Part shown: piece by piece, positions 26,439 to 35,366 of the stretch
How positions within the stretch are numbered: position 1 is the first letter of the stretch
Layout: each line of letters begins with the position of its first letter
Assembly (NCBI RefSeq): GCF_004208415.1
Contig: NZ_CP035758.1
Location: 7,068,001-7,132,000, forward strand
DNA: 64,000 nt
DNA from: Ktedonosporobacter rubrisoli
Lineage (GTDB): Bacteria > Chloroflexota > Ktedonobacteria > Ktedonobacterales > Ktedonobacteraceae
Reading direction: 5' to 3'
Program-made: the position numbers and the translations under genes
Notes under the pieces: generated by a model
Told to the model about the DNA's origin: nothing
What the model saw: the letters and a program-made list of their open reading frames with translations, nothing else
The model's database searches: none

Positions 26439-27992
26439 TTAGCGTGCGTAGTCAACGGAACGCGTTTCACGCACGACACAGACTTTAATCTGTCCTGGAT
26501 AATCAAGGTTCTCCTCGATCTTATGCGCAATATCGCTAGCCAGGCGGTTGGCTTCGTACTCGTCAACCTCCTCAGGCTTGACGATAATCCTAATCTCGCG
26601 CCCGGCCTGGATCGCGAACGATTTCTCAACGCCAGTGAAGGAATTGGCGATATTTTCCAGGGCTTCCAGACGCTTGATATAGAGATCGATAGTCTCGCGC
26701 CGCGCACCTGGACGAGCTGCCGAGATCGCATCGGCGGCCTGAACAATCGCCGCCTCTAGCGTCTGGGGCTCTGTCTCGCTGGCGTGATGTGCCACCATCG
26801 CATGAATAATTTTTGGCGATTTGCCAAAGCGCCGCGCCACTTCGCCGCCGATAATCGCGTGAGGCCCTTCCACCTCTTGATCGATAGCTTTACCCATATC
26901 ATGCAATAGCGCAGCCGTCTTACATACATTTACATCGGCGCCCAGCTCATGGGCAATAGTGGCAGCCAGAATGGATACCTCGACCGAGTGGGCGAGGACA
27001 TTCTGTCCATAACTTGTCCGAAAATGCAGCCGACCCAGGATCTTAAGCAGCTCGGGCTGCAGGCCATGCACATTGGCCTCCATAGCTGCGTTCTCGCCGG
27101 CCTCACGGACAATGGCTTCCACCTCCTGCCGGGCCTTGGCCACCACATCTTCAATGCGCGCCGGATGGATACGGCCATCGAGAATCAGTTTAGTAAGCGC
27201 GACACGGGCTATCTCGCGTCTGACCGGATCAAAGCCAGAGAGAATAACAGCTTCGGGCGTATCGTCGATGATCAAGTCAACGCCTGTCGCCGCCTCCAAA
27301 GCGCGGATATTGCGACCTTCACGGCCGATAATGCGCCCCTTCATTTCATCATTAGGCAAAGGAACGACAGAAACCACTGCCTCAGCTACCTGGTCAGAAG
27401 CGCAACGCTGAATGGCCAGGGTAATGACTTCGCGTGCGCGCGCCTCGGCTTCCTCGCGCGCCTGCTCCTCGATCACCCGCACACGTTGCGCGGCCTCACT
27501 ACGAACACGGGTCTCGATACGCGAAAGGAGCAGCTCTTTGGCTTGCTCCTCGGTTAACTGGGCAATGCTCTCAAGCTCACTAACCTGCTTCTGCTTGAGC
27601 ACCTCCAACTCTTCGCGCGTCTGTTCCAGCAGGCGCTCCCTAACCTGAAACTTGCGCTCCCTCTGCTCAAGTATGTCCAGCTTGCGTTCGAGGTTTTCTT
27701 CTTTTTGCTGCATGCGGCGTTCCTGGCGTTGTAGCTCAGCCCGCCGTTCTGCGTTTTCGTGCTCTATGGTAGAGCGAATGCGTGCGGTTTCTTCGCGCGC
27801 TTCCCTCATGGCCTCACGCTGATCCGCCTGCACCTCAAGGAGCCTTTGCTCGCTAGTCTCCTTTAAGGCGCGCAGACGCGTTTCAAAGCGCTCTTTATTC
27901 TGAGTCCGGCCGTAAAGATATCCAGCGGCGAGGGCGATAAGTGCTCCGGCTAAGAGAATAAGGGCAATGACGATAATCTGTGTTGATGACAC
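26439..27992 (-). CDS. rny: Ribonuclease Y
   Basis: A 517-residue membrane-anchored endoribonuclease that starts mRNA decay. The N-terminal membrane helix (about 5-27) is followed by a long Glu/Arg-rich coiled coil (about 30-190), a KH domain (GRIIGREGRNIRALEAATGVD at about 213-233, quoted in part), and an HD domain with the catalytic HD in LLHDMGKAID and AHHASETEP. The GTG start at 27992 has GGAGG 9 bases upstream. Downstream on the same strand are the PHP phosphoesterase and lepB. Confidence 0.96.
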   Translation of the reverse strand: MSSTQIIVIALILLAGALIALAAGYLYGRTQNKERFETRLRALKETSEQRLLEVQADQREAMREAREETARIRSTIEHENAERRAELQRQERRMQQKEENLERKLDILEQRERKFQVRERLLEQTREELEVLKQKQVSELESIAQLTEEQAKELLLSRIETRVRSEAAQRVRVIEEQAREEAEARAREVITLAIQRCASDQVAEAVVSVVPLPNDEMKGRIIGREGRNIRALEAATGVDLIIDDTPEAVILSGFDPVRREIARVALTKLILDGRIHPARIEDVVAKARQEVEAIVREAGENAAMEANVHGLQPELLKILGRLHFRTSYGQNVLAHSVEVSILAATIAHELGADVNVCKTAALLHDMGKAIDQEVEGPHAIIGGEVARRFGKSPKIIHAMVAHHASETEPQTLEAAIVQAADAISAARPGARRETIDLYIKRLEALENIANSFTGVEKSFAIQAGREIRIIVKPEEVDEYEANRLASDIAHKIEENLDYPGQIKVCVVRETRSVDYAR

Positions 27993-28169
27993 GTCGGCCT
28001 ACCTCCCGTAGTAAAGGTGAACAGGCCTATTAAGGCTATTTGTCATATAGATGTGTTCTAGATAAATCATAGTTGGTGGGCATAGTGCAGAAGTGTACTA
28101 TGCGCCAAGCATACTATATAAGAGTGTTAACAATACGTCAAGAATGAAAAACCGGGAAATATAGATCAT

Positions 28170-28207
28170 CTATGACAGAAATACTTCTTTGCCTATCTCT
28201 GTCATAG
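28170..28207 (-). terminator. Hairpin downstream of the mannosyltransferase-like gene
   Basis: Perfect 10-bp stem CTATGACAGA (28170-28179) with TCTGTCATAG (28198-28207), 18-base loop, no T-run directly after. The rest of 27993-28224 is AT-rich with no gene. Confidence 0.45.
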
Positions 28208-28224
28208 TGTCTGCTTAAGCTCCG

Positions 28225-29514
28225 CTAAATGGTCCAATGACCCGTAATGAATTGCAGGACCAGAAAAGCTAGCATGGGTAAGGCAAGTAAAAGATAGCCT
28301 TGATGAAACCAGGAACGGCGCCCCAGTCGCGCCAGCACAATAAAACCGGGAAAGATCTCAAGAACCAGGCGCTGAGCCGAGGGCATGGGATCATAGGGAA
28401 TGCCACCATTGCCAGGTGAGCCGGGAAAGATGGTAATGTAGACAAGGGCGAGCAGCCCGTACAGTAGAAGCGGCCACTGGTCCCGGCGAAAGCGCTCAGG
28501 ACCAAATAGAGCAAGGATGAGCAAAGCCAGGAAGAGTCCGATGGCGATAAGTTCGATGATAATATGGGCATTGGCAAAGGTGTAAAGCGGGATGCTAAAC
28601 AGGCTCTTGATGCCAATAAATGGAGCTACCCAGGGAAAGCTGAGACCTTGCCGCCAGCCGGCTTGAGCGTGCAAGAAGGCCAGCGGATCGTGAAAACGCA
28701 CATAAAGTCCAGCGGCAAAAACTGCAAGGCCGAGCGGGATCAAGAGAATACATAGCAGGCTGGGAAGCAGGCGTAAGCTGCGCAGCAACTGCCTTTCCTG
28801 CCAATCCTGCCTTAGCTGCGGCCATTTCTGACGCAAGAACTCGCAGAAGAAAATAAGGGCCAGAAAAATGCCGATTGAACGCGAGAGCAAGGCAAGACCG
28901 CCAAAGAGCCCGGCCAGAAACCAGGCTGCGCGCCGCATGGCGTAAAAGCTGAGCAGCAGAAAAAACAGGAAAAGCGATTCGTTATAGCCGGCAAAAAAGA
29001 AAAGGGCGGTCGGAAAGATAGAGAGATAAAGGGCCGCACGCCGGGCCGTTGGAGGATCAAACTCAACCTCCACAAAGCGGTAAAGCACTATCAAGGTTCC
29101 CAGGAAGGCCAGGTTCGAGATGAACATAGTAGATTCGAGAATGTCACGGTGAAAGAGCACGCTGAAGGCATGCGCAAGCGAGGGAAACAAGGGAAAGAAG
29201 GCTGCATATTCGGGCGTGGGATAGCCCTGAGTCGCGATAGTCGTGAAGCGCACGGCATCCCAATGGTGCCAGGTATACAGGACGCTGCGAAAGGTTAGTG
29301 CGCCAGGCCAGTAGTTAGGGACAAAGAAGAGGACGCCGCCAAAGTAGGCGAGCAGCAGAAAGATGAGTCGTGTGAGCAGAAAGATGGGCAAGATGGCAAG
29401 GGTAGCTTTCCACCAGGGATCGATAAAGGTGCGCCAGGACATCTGGATACTTGCCGTGCTGTCTGCAGTTTGCGTGGTCATTGTATTATTTCCATTTGAG
29501 GTTTGAATATGCAT
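28225..29514 (-). CDS. PIG-V-like integral membrane mannosyltransferase
   Basis: A 429-residue protein with about ten hydrophobic segments. The first extracytoplasmic loop has HHWDAVRFTTIATQGYP, the WD...GY motif that marks PIG-V/Mannosyl_trans2 GT-C enzymes, and FFPLFPS soon after. Bacterial relatives are predicted to transfer sugars from polyprenyl-phosphate donors to lipids or proteins at the membrane. The start is uncertain: ATG 29514 has a distant GGGAG, and ATG 29481 has GGAAA 8 bases upstream. Single gene on the minus strand, no operon partner. Confidence 0.75.
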   Translation of the reverse strand: MHIQTSNGNNTMTTQTADSTASIQMSWRTFIDPWWKATLAILPIFLLTRLIFLLLAYFGGVLFFVPNYWPGALTFRSVLYTWHHWDAVRFTTIATQGYPTPEYAAFFPLFPSLAHAFSVLFHRDILESTMFISNLAFLGTLIVLYRFVEVEFDPPTARRAALYLSIFPTALFFFAGYNESLFLFFLLLSFYAMRRAAWFLAGLFGGLALLSRSIGIFLALIFFCEFLRQKWPQLRQDWQERQLLRSLRLLPSLLCILLIPLGLAVFAAGLYVRFHDPLAFLHAQAGWRQGLSFPWVAPFIGIKSLFSIPLYTFANAHIIIELIAIGLFLALLILALFGPERFRRDQWPLLLYGLLALVYITIFPGSPGNGGIPYDPMPSAQRLVLEIFPGFIVLARLGRRSWFHQGYLLLALPMLAFLVLQFITGHWTI

Positions 29515-29842
29515 TGTTAGGACATGCTCCCGCGTTTTTTATCTGCTAAAAGTGGGCTGCAAGGCGCTGGACCGAGACAAGCATATACGCGCGCGTGACT
29601 TTGCTGCTTGCGCTGACTCTGCTCCCAACGTTAGTTAGATCCAGCCCTTACATTATTCATTTTATACATACATCAGAAGTGGCTAACCAGGCGTGTAAGA
29701 GATGATAAGAGAGAACTCTTTTCTCCAGCTTCTCTCAATCTATGCCGCTACCAGCGGTGGCAATGCTCTATGTGTCAAGCCGACTAACATGAGTATACTT
29801 GAAATGCGTCTGATTGTCACTGTATCGATAAGGAGCAATGTT
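29515..29842. other. Divergent intergenic region, nothing recognised
   Basis: Region between the divergent membrane-transferase and Nudix genes. Contains an AT-rich patch near 29650-29690 suited to a promoter, but no full consensus. In-frame codons from 29702 belong to the open frame upstream of the Nudix start and lack a ribosome binding site. Confidence 0.35.
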
Positions 29843-30304
29843 GTGGATACAAAACAGGATGTGGAGGGTATACGCCCAACACATGTGGTAACATGCTTTC
29901 TAATGCGCAACGATGGAACAGAGCCACACATCCTCACGGTGAGGCGCAGCCAGAAGGTTGGCAGCTATCATGGGCATTGGGCAGGCATCAGCGGGTTTGT
30001 GGAACCTGGCGTGACGCCCGAGGAGCAGGCCTTTACAGAGATTCGCGAGGAGACGAGTCTCTCACGCGAGCAGGTGCGTATGCTCAGGCGCGGCAAGATT
30101 GTGGAGTATGTGGATGTGGAGCTCAAGCGGCATTTTTATGTGCATCCTTTTCTCTTCTATGTCTTGACGCCCGCTGCAATCAAGACCGACTGGGAGGCGA
30201 CTGAGATGCGCTGGATTGTACCCGCCGAGCTACACAATCTCACCACGGTACCCAGGCTGCCCGAAGCCTATGAATCGGCCTCACAGGGTGAAGAAGTGCC
30301 CTAA
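29843..30304 (+). CDS. Nudix-domain protein with degenerate Nudix box
   Basis: A 153-residue protein from the GTG at 29843, which has AAGGAG 7 bases upstream. The Nudix box lies at residues 51-73. The metal-binding glutamates of the REUXEE core are kept (Glu66, Glu69, Glu70), but the Arg is Thr, the box position-7 Glu is Val and the final Gly is Ser. Nudix enzymes hydrolyse nucleoside diphosphates linked to other groups. Activity is plausible but not certain. After the stop at 30304 an alternate frame stays open to 30422 and reads like a C-terminal helix (see findings), so the gene may be frameshifted. Confidence 0.75.
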   Translation: MDTKQDVEGIRPTHVVTCFLMRNDGTEPHILTVRRSQKVGSYHGHWAGISGFVEPGVTPEEQAFTEIREETSLSREQVRMLRRGKIVEYVDVELKRHFYVHPFLFYVLTPAAIKTDWEATEMRWIVPAELHNLTTVPRLPEAYESASQGEEVP

Positions 30305-30419
30305 AAGGTGATCTGCGCTGGCATCCAACATCTAGAATGCGCCTGCTGCAATATCTCTTCCATACCTTTGGCATTGATGAGGTAGCGCAGGCGATTCAAG
30401 CGCACAAACAGAACACTTA

Positions 30420-30445
30420 AGGGACGAGCTCGTTCTCTCGTCCCT
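30420..30445. terminator. Hairpin between Nudix and thiolase genes
   Basis: AGGGACGAG (30420-30428), 8-base loop, CTCGTCCCT (30437-30445). It lies between convergent genes; tails are T-poor, so either strand may use it weakly. Confidence 0.5.
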
Positions 30446-30457
30446 CACCGATCCTTG

Positions 30458-31654
30458 TTATAGGCGCTCGATGATTGTGGCAATGCCCTGTCCCACGCCG
30501 ATGCACATCGTAGCCAGGCCAAAACGACCGCCGCGCCTTTCAAGCTCATGGAGCAGGGTGGTCACAATGCGCGCGCCGCTGCAGCCAAGCGGATGACCCA
30601 GAGCGATAGCGCCGCCATTGACGTTCAGCTTGTCCATGTCGATCTCCAGCTCGCGCATACACTGTAGCGTCTGTGAAGCAAAGGCTTCATTGAGCTCAAT
30701 CAGATCCATATCTTTGATGCTCAAGCCGCTCCGCTGCAAAACCTTGCGTGTAGCATAGATTGGACCCAGACCCATATAGGCAGGATCAACGCCCGCCACA
30801 GCGCTGGCGACGATGCGAGCCCGCGCCGGCAATCCAAGCTGACGGGCGCGACTCTCGGCCATCAAGACAAGCGCCGCCGCGCCATCATTGATTCCGGCCG
30901 CATTGCCGGCGGTGACGCTGCCACCTTTGCGAAAGGCAGGTTTGAGCTTAGCAAGTTTCTCAAGTGAAGTATCGGAGCGGGGATGCTCATCCCGAGTAAC
31001 CACAACCGGCTCGCCCTTCTTCTGGGGAATTGTCACCTGAACGATCTCGGCGGCAAAAATATCGGCTTGCTGGGCCGCCACCGCCTGCTGATGACTACGC
31101 AGCGCATAGGCATCCTGATCGGCCCGGCTCACATTGTAGCGCTCAGCAACGTTCTCGGCAGTCTCGCCCATACTGTAGGGATAATGCAGCTCGGCTAGCT
31201 TGGGATTGATAAAGCGCCAGCCAAGGGTTGTATCCTCCAGCTTCATATTGCGTCCAAAGGCGCTCTCGCTCTTGCCAAGCACAAAAGGCGCCCGCGTCAT
31301 ACTCTCGACCCCACCAGCGACAAATGTATCGCCAGCCCCCGTCTGGATAGCCTGAGCCGCGCTATTAATAGCCTGCAAACCGGAGCCACAGAGCCGATTG
31401 ACGGTTTGCCCGGCAACCTCGACTGGCAAGCCGGCCAGCAAGAGCGCCATGCGCGCTACATTGCGGTTATCCTCGCCAGCCTGGTTTGCACACCCGAGAA
31501 TAACATCTTCAACACTAGCAGGGTCGACCTTTGCTCGGTGTAGCGCTTCCTTGATAACCAGCGCGGCAAGATCATCGGGCCGCACATCTTTAAGCACACC
31601 GCCATAGCGCCCAATAGGCGTACGAACTGCAGAGAGGATAACCGCGTTTTCCAT
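30458..31654 (-). CDS. Acetyl-CoA C-acyltransferase (thiolase)
   Basis: A 398-residue thiolase II/I-type enzyme that cleaves 3-oxoacyl-CoA to acetyl-CoA and shortened acyl-CoA, or condenses two acetyl-CoA. The nucleophilic Cys89 is in NRLCGSGLQAIN; His354 and nearby Cys358 lie in GHPLGCSGAR; Cys384 lies in TMCIGVGQG. It begins 5 bases after the enoyl-CoA hydratase stop on the same strand, so the pair forms a beta-oxidation operon. No 3-hydroxyacyl-CoA dehydrogenase gene is adjacent. Direction (degradation or synthesis) is not shown by sequence. Confidence 0.93.
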   Translation of the reverse strand: MENAVILSAVRTPIGRYGGVLKDVRPDDLAALVIKEALHRAKVDPASVEDVILGCANQAGEDNRNVARMALLLAGLPVEVAGQTVNRLCGSGLQAINSAAQAIQTGAGDTFVAGGVESMTRAPFVLGKSESAFGRNMKLEDTTLGWRFINPKLAELHYPYSMGETAENVAERYNVSRADQDAYALRSHQQAVAAQQADIFAAEIVQVTIPQKKGEPVVVTRDEHPRSDTSLEKLAKLKPAFRKGGSVTAGNAAGINDGAAALVLMAESRARQLGLPARARIVASAVAGVDPAYMGLGPIYATRKVLQRSGLSIKDMDLIELNEAFASQTLQCMRELEIDMDKLNVNGGAIALGHPLGCSGARIVTTLLHELERRGGRFGLATMCIGVGQGIATIIERL

Positions 31655-31659
31655 GATCT

Positions 31660-32436
31660 CTACCTTCCCTGGAACTGCGCCTTGCGCTTCTCGACGAAAG
31701 CTCGCGTGCCTTCGCGCATATCTTCGGTGGAGAAGAGCAGGAAGAAGTTTTTCCTTTCGATCTCCAGGCCTTCCTCAAGTGAGGTCTCGAAGGCGGCAAG
31801 GACTGACTCTTTGGCCAGGCGGGCGGCAACTGGCGCCTGTTCGGCAACTTTGTGTGCTAGCTCTAGAGCGGCCTTCAGATGCTCGCCTTTAGGCACAACC
31901 CGATTCACCAGACCGTGCTGGGCCATCTCTTGAGCCGAAATATGTGCACCGGTAAGCACCATCTCCATGGTGCGATACTTGCCAAGCACGCGAGCCAGGC
32001 GCTGCGTGCCACCGGCTCCCGGAATGATGCCCAGGGCGATTTCGGGCTGCCCAAAGCGCGCGTTCTCAGAAGCTACGATCATATCAAAGTGCATGGCCAG
32101 CTCGCAGCCACCACCCAGGGCATAGCCGCCCACAGCTGCGATCACCGGCGTGCGTGTACGTTTAATGCGTTCCCAGGAGCGGAAATTGCCTTCCATCATC
32201 TCGATCGGAGATTTATCAGCCATCTCCTTGATATCTGCTCCGGCAGCAAATGCCTTCTCGCCTGCTCCGGTTACGACGATGCAACCGATAGTGCTGTCCC
32301 TATCAAAGCTCTCTAGCGCATCTGCCAGCTCACTGACGAGCTGATTATTGAGGGCATTTAGCTCTTTAGGACGATTCAGGGTAATAATCCCTACGCGCTC
32401 TTCGCGTTCGACAAGAATGTACTGGTAATCTGCCAT
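31660..32436 (-). CDS. Enoyl-CoA hydratase
   Basis: A 258-residue crotonase-fold enzyme adding water to enoyl-CoA. The oxyanion-hole region AGADIKEMA and GYALGGGCELA and both catalytic glutamates are present (Glu in FGQPEIALG and Glu in RTMEMVLTG), matching the mitochondrial hydratase pattern. First gene of the pair with thiolase. The upstream region holds hairpin repeats, and no consensus promoter was recognised. Confidence 0.93.
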   Translation of the reverse strand: MADYQYILVEREERVGIITLNRPKELNALNNQLVSELADALESFDRDSTIGCIVVTGAGEKAFAAGADIKEMADKSPIEMMEGNFRSWERIKRTRTPVIAAVGGYALGGGCELAMHFDMIVASENARFGQPEIALGIIPGAGGTQRLARVLGKYRTMEMVLTGAHISAQEMAQHGLVNRVVPKGEHLKAALELAHKVAEQAPVAARLAKESVLAAFETSLEEGLEIERKNFFLLFSTEDMREGTRAFVEKRKAQFQGR

Positions 32437-32500
32437 AACGCTCCTTAACAGCTAGTAGACTATCAGGGCTCAAGTGGCAGGGAAACAAGCAGGGACGCAA

Positions 32501-32542
32501 GGGGCTGTGCCCCAACACTCTCCCCTGGCCGCCACAGGCGGC
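32501..32542. repeat. Small intergenic palindromes (GGGGCTGTGCCCC and GCCGCC-ACA-GGCGGC)
   Basis: Two tight palindromes (32501-32513 and 32528-32542) in the gene-free stretch after the enoyl-CoA hydratase start region. They resemble GC-rich palindromes at 22841, 32746 and 36466. Confidence 0.55.
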
Positions 32543-32676
32543 ACCCTCACCAATCTCTGATTGACAGGCTACTAATGTGGATAGACAACTGAAATAGACG
32601 TTTTTAGTATATCACCCGCCGAGGTTGGCGGCTTCATATCTCTATTTTAACATATCTCTATGTCAACCTATGAAAG

Positions 32677-32844
32677 CCTTTGTGTTGCCCAAGGCTATTT
32701 ATTTTCCTGTTCTTGCCCCACCCGCCCATGAAGAAGGGAAAATGGGGCACGCCCCATGCCCAGGCAGAGGACTTGCCTTCCTCTACGCTCCTGCTTCTCA
32801 TGAGAAGTAAATGGCCTTGTGTTGCCCATGGCTATTTATTTTCC
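32677..32844. repeat. Dispersed intergenic repeat, copy C, flanked by 30-bp direct repeats
   Basis: 32695-32772 matches 22831-22910 in inverted orientation. The unit is bounded by near-identical direct repeats at 32677-32706 and 32815-32844 (cores GTTGCCCA-GGCTATTTATTTTCC). No gene occurs in 32437-33282. An AT-rich tract follows at 33060-33240. Confidence 0.75.
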
Positions 32845-33107
32845 GCTATTTGAGGTACGCTACGTATTATACATGGTAAGAGGGATACCAGCCGGTGTTA
32901 GCAATTGGCAGATCTGTTGTACCAAAAGCAAAGGCAGTAAAAAGTTCAAGCATCGCTTGCATGTCCGAAACTACATAGAAAGGGCGAGATGATCCTTATC
33001 TTATGTCAAGACGATATTGCTAAGAGAATAGGTTTGAGCCGCTTTGCAACTCGCGACAAATGCTTGCATTTGTTATCTCATTGCGTTACATACGTATACA
33101 CAGCACG

Positions 33108-33128
33108 TTTAACATGTTAAAATATAAT
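33108..33128 (+). promoter_or_regulatory. Palindrome against a TATAAT box upstream of the HTH-ATPase gene
   Basis: TTTAACATGTTAAA (33108-33121) is a perfect 14-bp palindrome ending 1 base before TATAAT (33123-33128). The -35 is poor. A second dyad, TTCTA-AAA-TAGAA, lies at 33219-33231. Likely operator for a HTH protein, possibly the gene's own product. Confidence 0.5.
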
Positions 33129-33282
33129 TATTATCGTTATTTCTGTCGCTTGCTTGATAATGTTGAGCTTGTAGGGTAGAAGCTTTACCATCACTATGGA
33201 CATGTAAAAAATTGTATATTCTAAAATAGAAGCAAGATCTGTTCGCTTGTGTTGTAATGTGTTTGAAGGAGGGGTCCAGGCC

Positions 33283-34413
33283 GTGAAGAAGTCACAAGAG
33301 ACGAGCCCAAATTATCTGTTGAAAAGTGCTCGGGAGGGTCATGGTTGGACGCAAGAAGAACTGGCAGAGAAGATTGGCGCGACCTGTGTAACTATCAGCA
33401 GATGGGAAAACGGGGTAACGTTCCCCAGCCACTATTTTTGTAAGAAGTTGAGCAGTCTTTATAGCAAAACCTTCCAGGAATTGGGCCTGATTCGCGATGA
33501 TCACCGCAACAGGAGGCGCAAATATCTGCGCAGCTCGATGTTACTCCACACTTCAGCTTTGCACGACTCTCCTCCGGCGCTAAGTCTTTCCTCTTCCCTT
33601 CGCCCTCGCACCAAACCCATCTTCTTATTTAATGAGCCCTTGACGAACCCTGCTGAGTTCTATGGACGCAGATGTGAGCGCGAGACACTCATCAGCCGCA
33701 CGTACCGCCGAGCCTCAACCTCCATTATCGGCCCCCGCCGCATTGGCAAGACCTGGCTCATCGATTACTTGCGGCTGACAGCTCCAAAGGAATTTGGCGC
33801 GCGCTTCTCTATCGGCTATCTTGATGCGACCATGCCCAGTTGCCGAAGCGTTACAGGTTTTGTGACCGAGGCTCTGTGCGTGCTTGGCCTGCCGGTCACC
33901 GAAGATGTTGATGGCTTGATCAGCCTGGAGAAGGGCTTGCGCGTGTTGAAGGCCCGGGATCATATTCCCGTGCTTTGCATAGACGAATTCGAGGGCTTCA
34001 GCAACAAACAAGAATTCACCCTCGACTTTTTCCAGGGTCTGCGCGCCATGACGCACGCCTACAACCTGGTTCTTGTCGTCGTGAGCAGAAATCCTTTAAG
34101 CATGGTAATGAGCAAAGATGTCGAACCCAGCGGCTTTTTCAATATCTTTGAGCAGCTCATGCTTGAGCCATTCGACGCGGAGGAGGTTGACGAGTTTATC
34201 TATGAGAAAGGGAGACAGGCAGGGTTTACAGAACAAGAGTGCGAGGCGCTTAGCAAATATAGTGCGGAGTGTCAGCAGGGCTGGCCTCCCCTACGCCTAC
34301 AGCTGGTAGGGAAAATGCTTCTTGAAGACAAAGAGAGGAATAAAATCGGTGTGCAATACTGGCAGAAGTTTAAGCTGCGCCTTGAAGAGATCTATCGCAG
34401 CGTGACTTCCTGA
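33283..34413 (+). CDS. XRE-type HTH fused to an AAA/STAND-like ATPase
   Basis: A 376-residue fusion. Residues about 10-60 are an XRE helix-turn-helix (WTQEELAEKIGATCVTISRWENG). After a ~70-residue linker comes an ATPase with Walker A IGPRRIGKTW (about 150-157) and Walker B VLCIDEFEGF (Asp234/Glu235), then a helical lid, resembling the archaeal-type ATPase family (PF01637). It would bind DNA and change state on ATP binding; the trigger is unknown. GTG 33283 has AAGGAGG 10 bases upstream. A palindrome beside the promoter suggests self-control. Such fusions are frequent in Chloroflexota regulators (inference). Confidence 0.8.
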   Translation: MKKSQETSPNYLLKSAREGHGWTQEELAEKIGATCVTISRWENGVTFPSHYFCKKLSSLYSKTFQELGLIRDDHRNRRRKYLRSSMLLHTSALHDSPPALSLSSSLRPRTKPIFLFNEPLTNPAEFYGRRCERETLISRTYRRASTSIIGPRRIGKTWLIDYLRLTAPKEFGARFSIGYLDATMPSCRSVTGFVTEALCVLGLPVTEDVDGLISLEKGLRVLKARDHIPVLCIDEFEGFSNKQEFTLDFFQGLRAMTHAYNLVLVVVSRNPLSMVMSKDVEPSGFFNIFEQLMLEPFDAEEVDEFIYEKGRQAGFTEQECEALSKYSAECQQGWPPLRLQLVGKMLLEDKERNKIGVQYWQKFKLRLEEIYRSVTS

Positions 34414-34430
34414 AGGAGCTGACAGTAATT

Positions 34431-34452
34431 GAGTCCCCAGAGGCGGGGACTC
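34431..34452. terminator. Hairpin after the HTH-ATPase gene
   Basis: GAGTCCCC (34431-34438), loop AGAGGC, GGGGACTC (34445-34452), perfect 8-bp stem, no T-run. Lies between convergent genes. Confidence 0.5.
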
Positions 34453-34524
34453 GGGCAAAATGGCTATATGCAAAACTTCCCAGGCCATACGGCTGGATTT
34501 CCCGGCATAGGCAGAGGAAGAAGA

Positions 34525-35304
34525 TCAAGAAGTCCAGACGCCCTCGGGATCACAGGACCGAATCAGGCGCAGTTCTTCGGCGCTGGGCGGCTCGGTCTCG
34601 CGACAATCCGGGGCAAGGCGCAGCTGCCAACCTGTTTGCTCCTGGACCTGCTCAATACTCGTACCTGGATGATAGGATTGCAAGAGCGCTTCACCGCTCT
34701 CAGGATCAAAAGTAAAGACCGCCAGAGTCGTAATCAGCGCCGCTGGACCACCTCTTGGCAGGCCGACCCGCTTACGCCAGGCCTGACCGGCGGAACCCTG
34801 TTCATCCGGATAGCCATAGCCTGGACTGGTCACAAAATCTACTTTTTCGCGCAAACGATGGCGCTCATGCGGCATAATAATGGCCAGGCGTTGCGCCAGC
34901 GAGGCAATGTCTGCTCCCCCGCCACTTCCCGGTAGGCGCACTTTAGGTTGCTGCCAATCCCCAATCACAGAAGTGTTAAGATTTCCGTAACGATCAATCT
35001 CCGCGCCCCCGATAAAACCTAGCTGCACCTCGCCAGCAGCCATCACCCCCAGCACATTGCGCGTACTGGTTGTCCACAGGGCATCGGCAATGTTAGGAGC
35101 ATCGCCCATTGTATATAAAAGCTGGGAAGCCGGCGCATCGCGCATCGTCCCCGTTTCGAAGAGGCCAACACAGTCAGGAGCATGGGTAAGCTTTGCCAGG
35201 GCAAAAGCCAGGAGCGGCAAGCGCATCCCGACAAAGACATTTTCACCATCGCGTATCTGGCGCGCAGCGCAGACAACCATTAATTCTCGCGGTGTATAAT
35301 TCAT
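34525..35304 (-). CDS. CoA-transferase family I, beta subunit
   Basis: A 259-residue subunit resembling GctB/IpdB-type family I CoA-transferases. LFETGTM contains the candidate catalytic Glu (counterpart of the ESG motif Glu that forms the gamma-glutamyl-CoA intermediate), and LPGSGGGADIASLA and GGAEIDRYGNLN are typical. ATG 35304 has GAGGAG 8 bases upstream; the open frame begins further upstream. It follows the alpha subunit by 62 bases. Substrate could be glutaconate, a 3-oxoacid or a ring-cleavage acid. Confidence 0.85.
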   Translation of the reverse strand: MNYTPRELMVVCAARQIRDGENVFVGMRLPLLAFALAKLTHAPDCVGLFETGTMRDAPASQLLYTMGDAPNIADALWTTSTRNVLGVMAAGEVQLGFIGGAEIDRYGNLNTSVIGDWQQPKVRLPGSGGGADIASLAQRLAIIMPHERHRLREKVDFVTSPGYGYPDEQGSAGQAWRKRVGLPRGGPAALITTLAVFTFDPESGEALLQSYHPGTSIEQVQEQTGWQLRLAPDCRETEPPSAEELRLIRSCDPEGVWTS

Positions 35305-35366
35305 TCCACGTTCTCCTCGGATGCAATGAGTACCCTCAGCCATTTCTCAACAAGAGCTGGCGGAAC

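Noticed and set aside
32625..32810. 61-codon frame in the repeat
   Set aside because: It is translated from the repeated hairpin sequence; no ribosome binding site.
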